Assembly (NCBI GenBank): GCA_902363805.1 | Contig: CABJBF010000007.1 | Location: 26,844-90,843 of the forward strand | Direction: 5' to 3' | Length of the DNA stretch: 64,000 nucleotides | DNA from: Eubacteriaceae bacterium | GTDB lineage: Bacteria > Bacillota > Clostridia > Lachnospirales > Lachnospiraceae | Notes under the pieces: model-generated | What the model saw: only the letters and a program-made list of their open reading frames with translations | Databases searched by the model: none | Told to the model about the DNA's origin: nothing | Program-made: the position numbers and the translations under genes | Shown: positions 27,344-35,392 of the stretch, one piece after another | How positions within the stretch are numbered: the stretch's first letter is position 1 | How the letters are laid out: each line of letters starts with the position of its first letter

Positions 27344-27435
27344 AAAAAGGTTCAATGAATTGTATAACTTACGAAAAGTTAGATTTTTAAGTCTGACTTT
27401 TGAGAGGCTAAATAAAATTTCAATGAACCTTTTTT
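27344..27435 (+). terminator. Long branched hairpin terminator
   Basis: AAAAAGGTTCAxTGAA pairs with TTCAxTGAACCTTTTT (one A-A mismatch) and encloses a second hairpin AAAAGTTAGA/TCTGACTTTT. T-run at 27430-27435. A 92-base branched structure is unusual for a plain terminator. The remaining spacer to 27588 shows no gene. Confidence 0.7.
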
Positions 27436-27588
27436 ATTTAAAAATGACAAACGATAAAAATGTTTTTATCTCGAGGATTATATTCTTTAAAAAGTAATAA
27501 ATTTTGACCAGATTAATAGGGTTTTATGTAACGTTTTGATATGTAAATTAGCTAAAATGCTGAATTTTATATAAAATATTTTTTATAA

Positions 27589-27616
27589 TTGTTGACTTAT
27601 TTTTCAATCGTATAAT
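27589..27616 (+). promoter_or_regulatory. Sigma-A promoter of mscL
   Basis: TTGTTG (27589-27594), 16-base spacer, TATAAT (27611-27616). A better-looking TTGACT overlaps at 27592 but would give only 13 bases of spacing. Confidence 0.6.
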
Positions 27617-27662
27617 TAAGGTGTAACGCTATATAAATTTATAATGTCAGGAGGAAATACTG

Positions 27663-28112
27663 ATGAAGAAAATGTTAAAGGAATTTAAGGAATTTGCAGT
27701 ACGTGGTAATATGCTGGATTTGGCAGTAGGTGTTATTATAGGTGGCGCATTTAACAGTTTAGTTAAATCACTTGTAGATAACATAATTATGCCGATACTA
27801 AGTCTTGTTGTAGGAAAAATTGATTTTAGCAATTGGTTTATAGCTTTAGATGGAAAGCATTATGGTACAATTGCTCAGGCTCAGAAGGCAGGAGCAGCCA
27901 CGGTAAACTTTGGTGTGTTTATTTCAGGATTAATTAATTTTGTAATAATGGCATTTGTTGTATTTTTAATAGTTAAAGGAATGAATGCTCTTTATAAAAC
28001 AAAAGAAGAACCAAAGGCACCAACTACAAAGAAATGTCCTTATTGTAAGAGTGAAATTGCAATTGAGGCTACAAGATGCCCACATTGCACAAGTGAATTA
28101 AAGGAAAATTAA
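27663..28112 (+). CDS. mscL: Large-conductance mechanosensitive channel with C-terminal zinc ribbon
   Basis: Osmotic-emergency channel of the inner membrane, 149 aa. The N-terminal amphipathic helix and first membrane helix ([30 protein letters not shown]) are typical MscL, as is the second helix around residues 78-108. After the cytoplasmic helix the protein continues into [22 protein letters not shown] (about residues 123-144), a four-Cys zinc ribbon absent from classical MscL. AGGAGG precedes the ATG. The neighbours give no functional link. The channel assignment is firm; the role of the ribbon is unknown. Confidence 0.95.
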   Translation: MKKMLKEFKEFAVRGNMLDLAVGVIIGGAFNSLVKSLVDNIIMPILSLVVGKIDFSNWFIALDGKHYGTIAQAQKAGAATVNFGVFISGLINFVIMAFVVFLIVKGMNALYKTKEEPKAPTTKKCPYCKSEIAIEATRCPHCTSELKEN

Positions 28113-28164
28113 TTCGCAAAGGGAAGGTAAATTGAAGGTGAACAGGAGTAAAAAGGAGAAACAA

Positions 28165-28800
28165 ATGAAACAAATGAAAAGAGCGATTGCAGCGATATTG
28201 ATTATTTCAAGTGTTGTTGTGATGACAGGCTGTTCAATATTTGATAGCAGGATAAATGATATTAAAGGAAAATTATCGGGAAATTCTTATTCATGTTATT
28301 TCTATGATAATAATGGTGAAAAGTTTTTGACTGTAACAGGTCAGAAAATCGGACTAACAAGCAATGTTGTTGAAGAAGGACAGATAGATTCAAGTGACGG
28401 AAGTTACAGTACAAGCTATGGTTTATCATCAATAGTTACATTAAATGTTGATGGAAAACAAATGGAAAGCTGTGGAGACACAATTATATTTGAAGAAAAA
28501 GGATTGTCTCCTGATGCAGAATTTACATTATCGGATATAAATAGTAAATCAAATGGAAAAATTTCTGATAATGCAATTATTTCAAATGTAATTAATAAGT
28601 ATAAGAATCAGTTTGGAAAATCGCAGGTGGTTGTTATTCAAAGTCAGTTGGGAGTTCCTATTTGTGCTTATAGTGGTGAAAAGGTTTATTGGGAAGTTAG
28701 AGAGGATTTGCCAAAGACGACTAAACTTATGGTTGATGGCAAAGCACTTTATATACATAGAGCAAATTTCCAGATTATCGACAGAGATTTAATACAGTAA
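28165..28800 (+). CDS. Lipoprotein, DUF5052-like
   Basis: A 211-aa predicted lipoprotein with lipobox MTGC (Cys23). The mature part is about 190 residues with a region SYSCYFYDNNGEKFLTVTG, a glycine-serine mid-section and a Lys/Asn-rich C-terminus ending in IIDRDLIQ. It resembles DUF5052-type lipoproteins from memory; this is not certain and no function is known. The ATG at 28165 is preceded by AAGGAG; the TTG at 28132 has no ribosome site. The stop codon (28798-28800) touches the first base of a structured repeat array, which must therefore form the 3' end of its message. Confidence 0.65.
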   Translation: MKQMKRAIAAILIISSVVVMTGCSIFDSRINDIKGKLSGNSYSCYFYDNNGEKFLTVTGQKIGLTSNVVEEGQIDSSDGSYSTSYGLSSIVTLNVDGKQMESCGDTIIFEEKGLSPDAEFTLSDINSKSNGKISDNAIISNVINKYKNQFGKSQVVVIQSQLGVPICAYSGEKVYWEVREDLPKTTKLMVDGKALYIHRANFQIIDRDLIQ

Positions 28801-28952
28801 ATAGCAACGAGCCAACTCATAGATGCTGTGCATCTATTTCGTTTAGGCAGTGTCGTATTAGAAAACGAAAAGCAACATAGCAACGAGCCAACTCATAGAT
28901 GCTGCGCATCTATTTCGTTTAGGCAGTGTCGTATTAGAAAACGAAAAGCAAC
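28801..28952 (+). repeat. Two tandem 76-bp units, truncated copies of the structured element
   Basis: 28801-28876 and 28877-28952 differ by one base (TGTG versus TGCG in a loop). Each begins ATAGCAACGAGCCA, contains an ATAGATGC/GCATCTAT hairpin and the TTTCGTTT/AAACGAAA arms. The first 51 bases recur at the start of the full element at 28953. The first unit starts directly after a stop codon. Confidence 0.9.
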
Positions 28953-29088
28953 ATAGCAACGAGCCAACTCATAGATGCTGCGCATCTATTTCGTTTAGGC
29001 AGTCGCCATATTCTAAAACAAACCCCATCAGGTTTGTAAGCGGGCTTACACCTGAGGGGTTTTGTTTTAGAACGTGGCTCGTTGCTAT
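28953..29088. repeat. Structured palindromic element A
   Basis: Outer 14-bp arms ATAGCAACGAGCCA and TGGCTCGTTGCTAT (28953-28966, 29075-29088). Inside are a side hairpin (28971-28989), the box GGCAGTCGCCATAT (28998-29011), and a long arm TTCTAAAACAAACCCC that pairs with GGGGTTTTGTTTTAGAA through an inner stem TCAGGT..ACCTGA. Same architecture as 51448-51582 and 51591-51733. As RNA it would fold into a three-way junction; it may also end the upstream transcript. Confidence 0.85.
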
Positions 29089-29124
29089 AAAAAATGTAGC
29101 TTTTATAAAATAAAGATACTTTAT

Positions 29125-29153
29125 TTTAAATGGTTTAGTGGTAAAATTAGAAT
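29125..29153 (+). promoter_or_regulatory. Possible sigma-A promoter of the large GH16 gene
   Basis: TTTAAA (29125-29130), 17-base spacer, TAGAAT (29148-29153). The -35 box is weak. Confidence 0.45.
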
Positions 29154-29195
29154 GGTTTAGACGATTTACAAATGAAAAAGAAAGGATTATTTAAT

Positions 29196-31862
29196 ATGTT
29201 TAAAAAAGGAATTGCATTTATAACAGCTGTTGCTTTAGTTACATCAGGGATTGTATTTACACCTTCTAATGCAGATGCATCAGTTAATTCAAATCAGGGT
29301 TCAAATTCATGGAAATTAGTGTGGAGTGATGAATTTAATCAGACTGTTGGTCAGGCACCGGATACAAGTGTATGGAATTATGATATTGGACATGGTAGCA
29401 ATGGATGGGGAAATAATGAATTACAGCGATATACGGATAGTACAAATAATGTGTATATTGCAGATTTATCTTCTGATTCAGGTTCAAGTGACGGAAGAGC
29501 ACTTGCAATAAAGGCACAGAAAGAGGGAAGTGAATATACATCAGGACGTATTCAGACTCAGAATAAACAATATTGTAAATTTGGAAGAATAGAAACAAAG
29601 CTTCGTGTTGAAAATGGAAGCCAGAGTGGTGTATGGCCGGCATTCTGGATGTTAGGTCAAAATTATAATGCGAGTGGTAATAATTGGAATGGCGCATATG
29701 GTGCATCACCATGGCCGTCATGCGGTGAAATTGATATTATGGAACATAGAAATGCAGAAACGCAGGTAATTGGTACACTACATTGGAATCCAAGTACAAC
29801 TAATTATGAACATGTTTATGCGGGTAGTGAGACAACAAAAAGTTTTGGAGCAATAGATACAATTGAAAATTGGCATACATATGCAATTGAATGGTATGAG
29901 GATTGTATGAAATGGTATGTTGATGGTATTTGCTATCAGACAATGAATATTTCAAGTGAACAAATGGATGAGTTTCAGAGAGACCATTTTATTATTTTAA
30001 ATTTGGCATTAGGAAGCAATAGTTCACCATTTACTTTGAATCAGACTGTAAGTGCAAATTTTACAAATGCTACAATGTATGTTGATTATGTAAGAGTTTT
30101 TCAGGGAAATAATGCTTCATTTTCAATTAAGAATAAAAAAGAAGGCATTACTCAGCCTGAAACTACAACTAACAGATTTTCAAGTATGACTTCAATTAAT
30201 AATGATGGTAATATGCATAATATAGGGCAGTGGAATTATTTGTTCGCAGGCTCTTGGACAGGCACATCAGGCTATTATAAGGGCGGAACAGATTTAAATG
30301 ATTTGGAAGTTTATATTGGAAGCAATAACAATACAAGCGAAGAATGGGGAGCGCAACTAAAGACAAATGCACTTAGCCTTAATGCAGGGAAAACATATAA
30401 TTATTCCATTTCATTAGAGTCCGATAAGGCAGGTGCAGAAGTTCTGCTTAAAAACGATACGGATGGAATTGAATTACAAAGAAAGACTTTAACAAATGGC
30501 AAAAACGTATTTGCAGGAACTATAACATCAGAAAAAGGAAACGCAGAGCTTATATTTGCACTTGGAAAAGTAGCTGCAGGGACGACTTTAAAAGTAACAG
30601 ATTTTACTATTTCAGATAGCTCGGGAGAAATAACAACAAAAGTACCGGAGACAACAAAAGTTTCTGAAACGACTACAAAAATTGCAGAAACAACAACTGC
30701 TAGTGGTAATAAACCTGAAACACCATTTGGATTGGTGGTAAATTGTCCAAGTGATAATACTATTTCTGTAGTATGGGGAAATGTCGTTGGAAATTTATAT
30801 AATATTTATATAGACGGAGTAAAAGTAAAAGAAGCTGTAGGATGTGCAGAATATAGATTTGAAGGATATTCAGCAGGAAGTCATACAGTAGAGGTGTGTA
30901 CGATAAAGGATGGTATCGAATCAGACAAAATTTCAGGTACAGTTAATGTTACAGGAAAAGGAGAAACAACAAAAGCACCGGAGACAACAAAAGTTTCTGA
31001 AACGACTACAAAAATTGCAGAAACAACAACTGCTAGTGGTAATAAACCTGAAACACCATTTGGATTGGTGGTAAATTGTCCAAGTGATAATACTATTTCT
31101 GTAGTATGGGGAAATGTCGTTGGAAATTTATATAATATTTATATAGACGGAGTAAAAGTAAAAGAAGCTGTAGGATGTGCAGAATATAGATTTGAAGGAT
31201 ATTCAGCAGGAAGTCATACAGTAGAGGTGTGTACGATAAAGGATGGTATCGAATCAGACAAAATTTCAGGTACAGTTAATGTTACAGGAAAAGGTGAGAT
31301 AACAACAAAAGCACCTGAGACAACAACTAAGATTGCAGAAACAACTACAAAGAAGCCTGAGCAGACTACAAATAAACAGGAGCAGACAACAAAGGCACCT
31401 GAAACAACAACGAAGAAACAGGAGCAGACAACAAAGGCACCTGAAACAACAACGAAGAAACAGGAGCAGACAACAAAGGCACCTGAAACAACACAGCCTT
31501 CAAAAGTTTCTGATACAACAAAAGCAGATAATACAAATCAGTCAACTATACAACAGACAGAACATAAATGTATTGTAAGTGTTGGAAACACAAAAGTTAT
31601 TAAAAAGAAATCATTGAAAAAGAAAATAAAGCTAACTGTTAAAAAAGCTGCAAATGCAAAGGGATATGTTGTTCAGTATTCAACAAGTAAGAAGTTTACA
31701 AAAAAGACAACAAAGACAATTAATGTAGCAAAGACAACAGTTGTTTTGAAAAAATTAAAGAGTAACAAAAAATATTATATAAGAGTAAGAGGGTATGCTG
31801 TTTCAAATGATGAAAAGGTATATGGAAAATGGTCAGCAAAAATATCTGCTAAGTCTAAATAA
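29196..31862 (+). CDS. Large secreted multimodular GH16 beta-glucanase
   Basis: Exported 888-aa enzyme. Signal peptide 1-28; GH16 domain about 34-305 with catalytic motif GEIDIMEH (E178, D180, E183); W-rich carbohydrate-binding-like module about 330-480 (YLFAGSWTGTSG..EEWGAQLKTNALSL); two identical 111-residue units about 483-699, each an ETTTK linker plus an Fn3-like domain (PFGLVVNCPSDNTISVVWGN); Lys/Gln/Thr-rich linkers; basic C-terminal module about 800-888. The ATG at 29196 has GAAAGGA nine bases upstream; the ATG at 29172 has none and would lengthen the signal peptide. It is the third GH16 in the window and the best equipped for insoluble beta-glucan. Confidence 0.9.
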   Translation: MFKKGIAFITAVALVTSGIVFTPSNADASVNSNQGSNSWKLVWSDEFNQTVGQAPDTSVWNYDIGHGSNGWGNNELQRYTDSTNNVYIADLSSDSGSSDGRALAIKAQKEGSEYTSGRIQTQNKQYCKFGRIETKLRVENGSQSGVWPAFWMLGQNYNASGNNWNGAYGASPWPSCGEIDIMEHRNAETQVIGTLHWNPSTTNYEHVYAGSETTKSFGAIDTIENWHTYAIEWYEDCMKWYVDGICYQTMNISSEQMDEFQRDHFIILNLALGSNSSPFTLNQTVSANFTNATMYVDYVRVFQGNNASFSIKNKKEGITQPETTTNRFSSMTSINNDGNMHNIGQWNYLFAGSWTGTSGYYKGGTDLNDLEVYIGSNNNTSEEWGAQLKTNALSLNAGKTYNYSISLESDKAGAEVLLKNDTDGIELQRKTLTNGKNVFAGTITSEKGNAELIFALGKVAAGTTLKVTDFTISDSSGEITTKVPETTKVSETTTKIAETTTASGNKPETPFGLVVNCPSDNTISVVWGNVVGNLYNIYIDGVKVKEAVGCAEYRFEGYSAGSHTVEVCTIKDGIESDKISGTVNVTGKGETTKAPETTKVSETTTKIAETTTASGNKPETPFGLVVNCPSDNTISVVWGNVVGNLYNIYIDGVKVKEAVGCAEYRFEGYSAGSHTVEVCTIKDGIESDKISGTVNVTGKGEITTKAPETTTKIAETTTKKPEQTTNKQEQTTKAPETTTKKQEQTTKAPETTTKKQEQTTKAPETTQPSKVSDTTKADNTNQSTIQQTEHKCIVSVGNTKVIKKKSLKKKIKLTVKKAANAKGYVVQYSTSKKFTKKTTKTINVAKTTVVLKKLKSNKKYYIRVRGYAVSNDEKVYGKWSAKISAKSK
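30644..31294 (+). repeat. Perfect in-frame tandem duplication inside the GH16 gene
   Basis: 30644-30961 and 30977-31294 (318 bp each, 333-bp period) read as identical, including synonymous positions. Each encodes one Thr linker plus one Fn3-like domain. Identity at silent sites means a recent duplication, ongoing conversion, or an assembly artefact. Confidence 0.9.
31374..31494 (+). repeat. 42-bp coding tandem repeat (KQEQTTKAPETTTK)
   Basis: Three copies, 31374-31415, 31416-31457 and 31458-31494 (last partial), identical at DNA level, in the linker before the C-terminal module of the large GH16. Confidence 0.88.
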
Positions 31863-31964
31863 AATAGATGTAATATATGTATATCGTGAGACAAATTAAT
31901 AATATAAATCATTTCGATGCAAGTAGAGTAAAGTATTAGAAATTTGTCTATGATATCAAACTTA

Positions 31965-32018
31965 AATAGCACGTTGCGTTAGTGAAAATAAGTCACTAGT
32001 GTAACGTGCTATTTTATT
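31965..32018 (+). terminator. Terminator after the large GH16 gene
   Basis: AATAGCACGTT pairs with AACGTGCTATT and an inner TAGTGA/TCACTA stem; TTTTATTTATTTT follows. Confidence 0.9.
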
Positions 32019-32048
32019 TATTTTAACATCCAAATTACGAGTTATTCC

Positions 32049-32077
32049 TTGTGAAAAACATTTTTATTAGATAAAAT
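32049..32077 (+). promoter_or_regulatory. Sigma-A promoter of the CotH-like gene
   Basis: TTGTGA (32049-32054), 17-base spacer, TAAAAT (32072-32077). Confidence 0.6.
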
Positions 32078-32131
32078 ATTTAGTAAGAGATTTGATGAAA
32101 AAGGGAATTATTTAAGGAGGTAACAGATTTT

Positions 32132-34882
32132 ATGAATCAAAAAAAATTAAGAAAGGTATTCGCAATAGTTCTTGCAATGGTTATGATGATATCGGGAATT
32201 AATTTCAATTACATTGCCAGGGCAGATGAAACTGAGGAGTCAACATCAACCAAGGCTCCAACAAACTTTAAGGTTATTAATTATGGAAAGTATACGGGAA
32301 TTTATGTGCTGAAATTTGATTCAGTAGAAAATGCAACATCATATAAAGTATACATCGATAACGAAACAACTGCTTTGAAATCAGTAAAGAGCAGTGGTGA
32401 ATATTTAACAAATAAGCAATTGAGCAAATATTCAAATGGTGAGCATACATTTTACCTTACAGCTGTTTACGCTGATGGTACGGAATCTGACAAATCAGAA
32501 GGAGTTATAGTTGATAAAGAAAACTCATCAGGAGATGATGATATTGCCCAGATTTATATTGAAACGGATAAAAATGTAGACGCCTTAAAAATTAATAAAG
32601 ACATGGGAAAATTGACAGCATCAATTACAGCAATAGATAATCAGGGAAAGTATAAAGATATTGTTGATGCTACAAATAAAACAACAATTAAGGTGCGTGG
32701 AAATTCAACTGCGTTAGCAGACAAAAAAGCATATAATATTACATTTAACAAAAAGAAAGATTTGTTCGGCTTAAGCTCTGCATTTGACGGTACCGGAGCA
32801 GGAGCAAAGAAATGGAGCCTTCTTGCAAATGCATTTGATAAATCTTTAATAAGAAACAAACTTGCACTGGATTTAAATACAGCATTTGGAATTCCATTTA
32901 CATCACAGTCAAGATTTGTTGACTTATATTTAAACGGCCGATATATGGGAAATTATCTTTTAGTTGAATCCGTTGAAGCCGGTACGGACAGAGTTAATAT
33001 TGATTCGGAAAATCCGGAAAGTGATGATATTTTGATTGAGCTAGAGAACAATGGAAAAGATGAAGAAGGCGTAGATTATCTTATAACAACAAGATATGGA
33101 CAGAGATTTAATATAGGTTCTCCTGAAAGAGGAGATATGTTTGATGCAGATACACCGGAAGATACTGCTGCAATACAGAAGAAGAAAGAAAGCACTTTAA
33201 AAATACTCAATGGTTTTGAAGATGCCCTTGCAACAGGTGATTTTTCAAAAGTAGAAAAATATATTGATGTAGAGTCATTTGTTAATTTTTATCTTGTAAG
33301 TGAAATATTTAAGAATCAGGACATCTCGTACAGTTCAACAAGATTTTACATTACAAAAAAAGCAGAAGATGAAAATTATAAATTATATGCAGGTCCGGCA
33401 TGGGATTTTGACCTCTCAAGTGGAAATGTAGCCCCTCATTTCTATGGAGATGCAGCTACAGACTATAAATATTGGAAAGCAACTGATATGAAATGGTTTG
33501 ATAAATTAACATCCATAAAAGAATTTAAATTAAAAGTAGTAAATAGATTTTATGAAAAAATGGATGATATCACTGCATTATATAGTGGGGATAATAGTGA
33601 GATAAATACACTTCTTAAAGAATATGGAAATTCTTACAGAAGAAATTACACTGCCGTTGAAAATGGCGGAGCCGGATGGAGTGAAACAGTAAAAGATTCA
33701 GCAGACGGATATAGTTATGCAAATATTGGATGGGCATCATTTGATGCAACTGTTAATTATTTAAGAGACTGGCTTGAAAATCGTGTTGAATGGTTAAAAG
33801 TAAAATGGTCTAAAGAGTATTATCTTGGTGAAAAGGATTATGAATATTCAAGCACTCAGGTTAATGGAAATTATAAGTACGACACTGATATTAAAATAGA
33901 TTCGGTTGCATATAAGAATATCATAACAGGAAATGAAAATGTCGTTGCGTCATCAGGACAGAATTCAGCTAAAAATATTGTTGATGGAAATATGGGGACA
34001 AGATGGGGAAGTGAATATAAAGATCCTCAGAACATAGTTGTTGATTTAGGTCAGGTATATTCCGGCTTGAAAAAAGTAGCAATTAATTGGGAAGCAGCTA
34101 ATGCAAGGGATTACATTATTGAACTTTCTACAGATGGCAACAATTATACTACAGCTGCTGACATAAGAGATGCTGCTTCAGAAAATAATCGTTTGGATGA
34201 GATTGTATTTAATAATGAAAAGACAGCAAGATACATACGAATTACGGGAACAGCCAGAAACTTAACATATGGATATTCTATATATGAAGTTGCCGTATAT
34301 AATATTAAGGCTCCAATATTAACAGATTCCTTAAAGATTGAAGGAAATCAGATGAGTACATGTTTTGGTGGCGTTGATGGTGCAATAGGTATTAGAAGTA
34401 TTTATTCTGTAGAGAATGCAATTGAGAATATTAAAGTAAGTGAAGTCGGAGTTATTTATGGAGTAGTTACAGAAAAAAATCCTATTTCTGTAAATGATAT
34501 GATTATAAACAGCGATAATAAATATGTATATAATTGTGCAGCAACTGCAAAGGGCAAATTAGACAAGGTTTATGGAGATTCACAGACAGCATCATATTAT
34601 GCAAGAACAATGAATATATCTGATTTTTCAGCACAGGGATATAGTATGACATATTATGTAAGACCTTATGCAATTTTAGAAGATGGAACAATAGCTTATG
34701 GTGACATAAAATCTTTCTCTATGTATAATATAGCAGATGATTTATATCAGGGTTCTAAGATGAATACAGTTATAGCACACAACTATTTGTTCAACAAAAT
34801 TTTAAAGATTGTAAATAACAATTATAAGGAAGTTGAATATGGATGGGGAAACGGAATAGTTAAGCCATCGCAGGCAAATTAA
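32132..34882 (+). CDS. Secreted CotH-kinase-family surface protein with discoidin domain
   Basis: Exported 916-aa protein. Signal peptide 1-30; Fn3-like domain about 40-125; CotH-kinase-like domain about 140-560 with IKVRGNSTALADKKAYN, KKWSLLANAFDKSLIRNKLA, VDLYLNGRYMGNYLLVESVE and the AGPAWDFDLSSGN block holding the conserved Asp residues; F5/8C (discoidin) domain about 600-725; a distinct C-terminal domain 728-916. That last domain is also found at the C-terminus of the GH55-like protein at 45675-49373. Extracellular CotH proteins in Clostridia are often linked to surface or cellulosome-like systems; kinase activity here is not shown. AAGGAGG precedes the ATG. Confidence 0.82.
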   Translation: MNQKKLRKVFAIVLAMVMMISGINFNYIARADETEESTSTKAPTNFKVINYGKYTGIYVLKFDSVENATSYKVYIDNETTALKSVKSSGEYLTNKQLSKYSNGEHTFYLTAVYADGTESDKSEGVIVDKENSSGDDDIAQIYIETDKNVDALKINKDMGKLTASITAIDNQGKYKDIVDATNKTTIKVRGNSTALADKKAYNITFNKKKDLFGLSSAFDGTGAGAKKWSLLANAFDKSLIRNKLALDLNTAFGIPFTSQSRFVDLYLNGRYMGNYLLVESVEAGTDRVNIDSENPESDDILIELENNGKDEEGVDYLITTRYGQRFNIGSPERGDMFDADTPEDTAAIQKKKESTLKILNGFEDALATGDFSKVEKYIDVESFVNFYLVSEIFKNQDISYSSTRFYITKKAEDENYKLYAGPAWDFDLSSGNVAPHFYGDAATDYKYWKATDMKWFDKLTSIKEFKLKVVNRFYEKMDDITALYSGDNSEINTLLKEYGNSYRRNYTAVENGGAGWSETVKDSADGYSYANIGWASFDATVNYLRDWLENRVEWLKVKWSKEYYLGEKDYEYSSTQVNGNYKYDTDIKIDSVAYKNIITGNENVVASSGQNSAKNIVDGNMGTRWGSEYKDPQNIVVDLGQVYSGLKKVAINWEAANARDYIIELSTDGNNYTTAADIRDAASENNRLDEIVFNNEKTARYIRITGTARNLTYGYSIYEVAVYNIKAPILTDSLKIEGNQMSTCFGGVDGAIGIRSIYSVENAIENIKVSEVGVIYGVVTEKNPISVNDMIINSDNKYVYNCAATAKGKLDKVYGDSQTASYYARTMNISDFSAQGYSMTYYVRPYAILEDGTIAYGDIKSFSMYNIADDLYQGSKMNTVIAHNYLFNKILKIVNNNYKEVEYGWGNGIVKPSQAN

Positions 34883-34976
34883 AGTTATGATAAAATATAA
34901 ATGTGATAAATTTAAAATGATTATATTTAGTGCTAAATAAATTTAAGTAGTTAACTTGATATCAATAATTTTATAA

Positions 34977-35006
34977 TTGACAAATTAATAAATGCGATAC
35001 TATAAT
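34977..35006 (+). promoter_or_regulatory. Sigma-A promoter of the ileS transcript
   Basis: TTGACA (34977-34982), 18-base spacer, TATAAT (35001-35006). Transcription would begin near 35013, giving a leader of about 380 bases. Confidence 0.75.
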
Positions 35007-35012
35007 ATAATG

Positions 35013-35334
35013 TAAGTGTCAAGAGACATAGAAAGCGAATTTGTTCGCAATATGATAAAGACTTTGATGGAGACAGTAATATAGTAGTAAAAGTAATAGA
35101 GAGTCCGGGATGGTGGAAGCCGGATACAAGTAACTGGTATATGAATATCACTCCGGAGTTTCAACCCGAATGAATGACTGAATAACGACTGACAGAATTT
35201 TGACGGAAGTTATTTAAGTAGGAGTTGACGGATTTCCTCCGTTACAGGGAACACATATGCAAGGAAACTTAAGTATGCTGTAAAGGTGGTTAAACGAATA
35301 GCAGACATTCGTCCTTTATGGGCGGATGTCTTTT
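35013..35334 (+). ncRNA. T-box leader sensing tRNA-Ile
   Basis: The stem I landmark AGAGAGTCCGGGATGGTGGAAGCCGG is divided here as AG-bulge region near 35097 and distal loop to 35133. The specifier bulge offers ATC (35147-35149), an Ile codon, directly before A. The T-box core AAAGGTGGTTAAACG lies at 35283-35297 and contains the TGG that pairs with the uncharged tRNA acceptor end. The terminator AGACATTCGTCC/GGGCGGATGTCT with a T-run (35303-35334) competes with the antiterminator. Uncharged tRNA-Ile should allow read-through into ileS. Confidence 0.9.
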
Positions 35335-35392
35335 CTATTTTATCAGCAAAATTTTAAGAAACTTATTTAATACTTAGTAAAGGAGTAAGAAT

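Noticed and set aside
28801..29003. CRISPR-like array of 76-bp repeats
   Set aside because: The units are contiguous with no spacers, contain internal hairpins, and no cas genes are nearby.
15921..31862. Sortase-anchored surface proteins
   Set aside because: None of the secreted proteins ends in LPXTG plus a hydrophobic tail; they end in a basic module instead.
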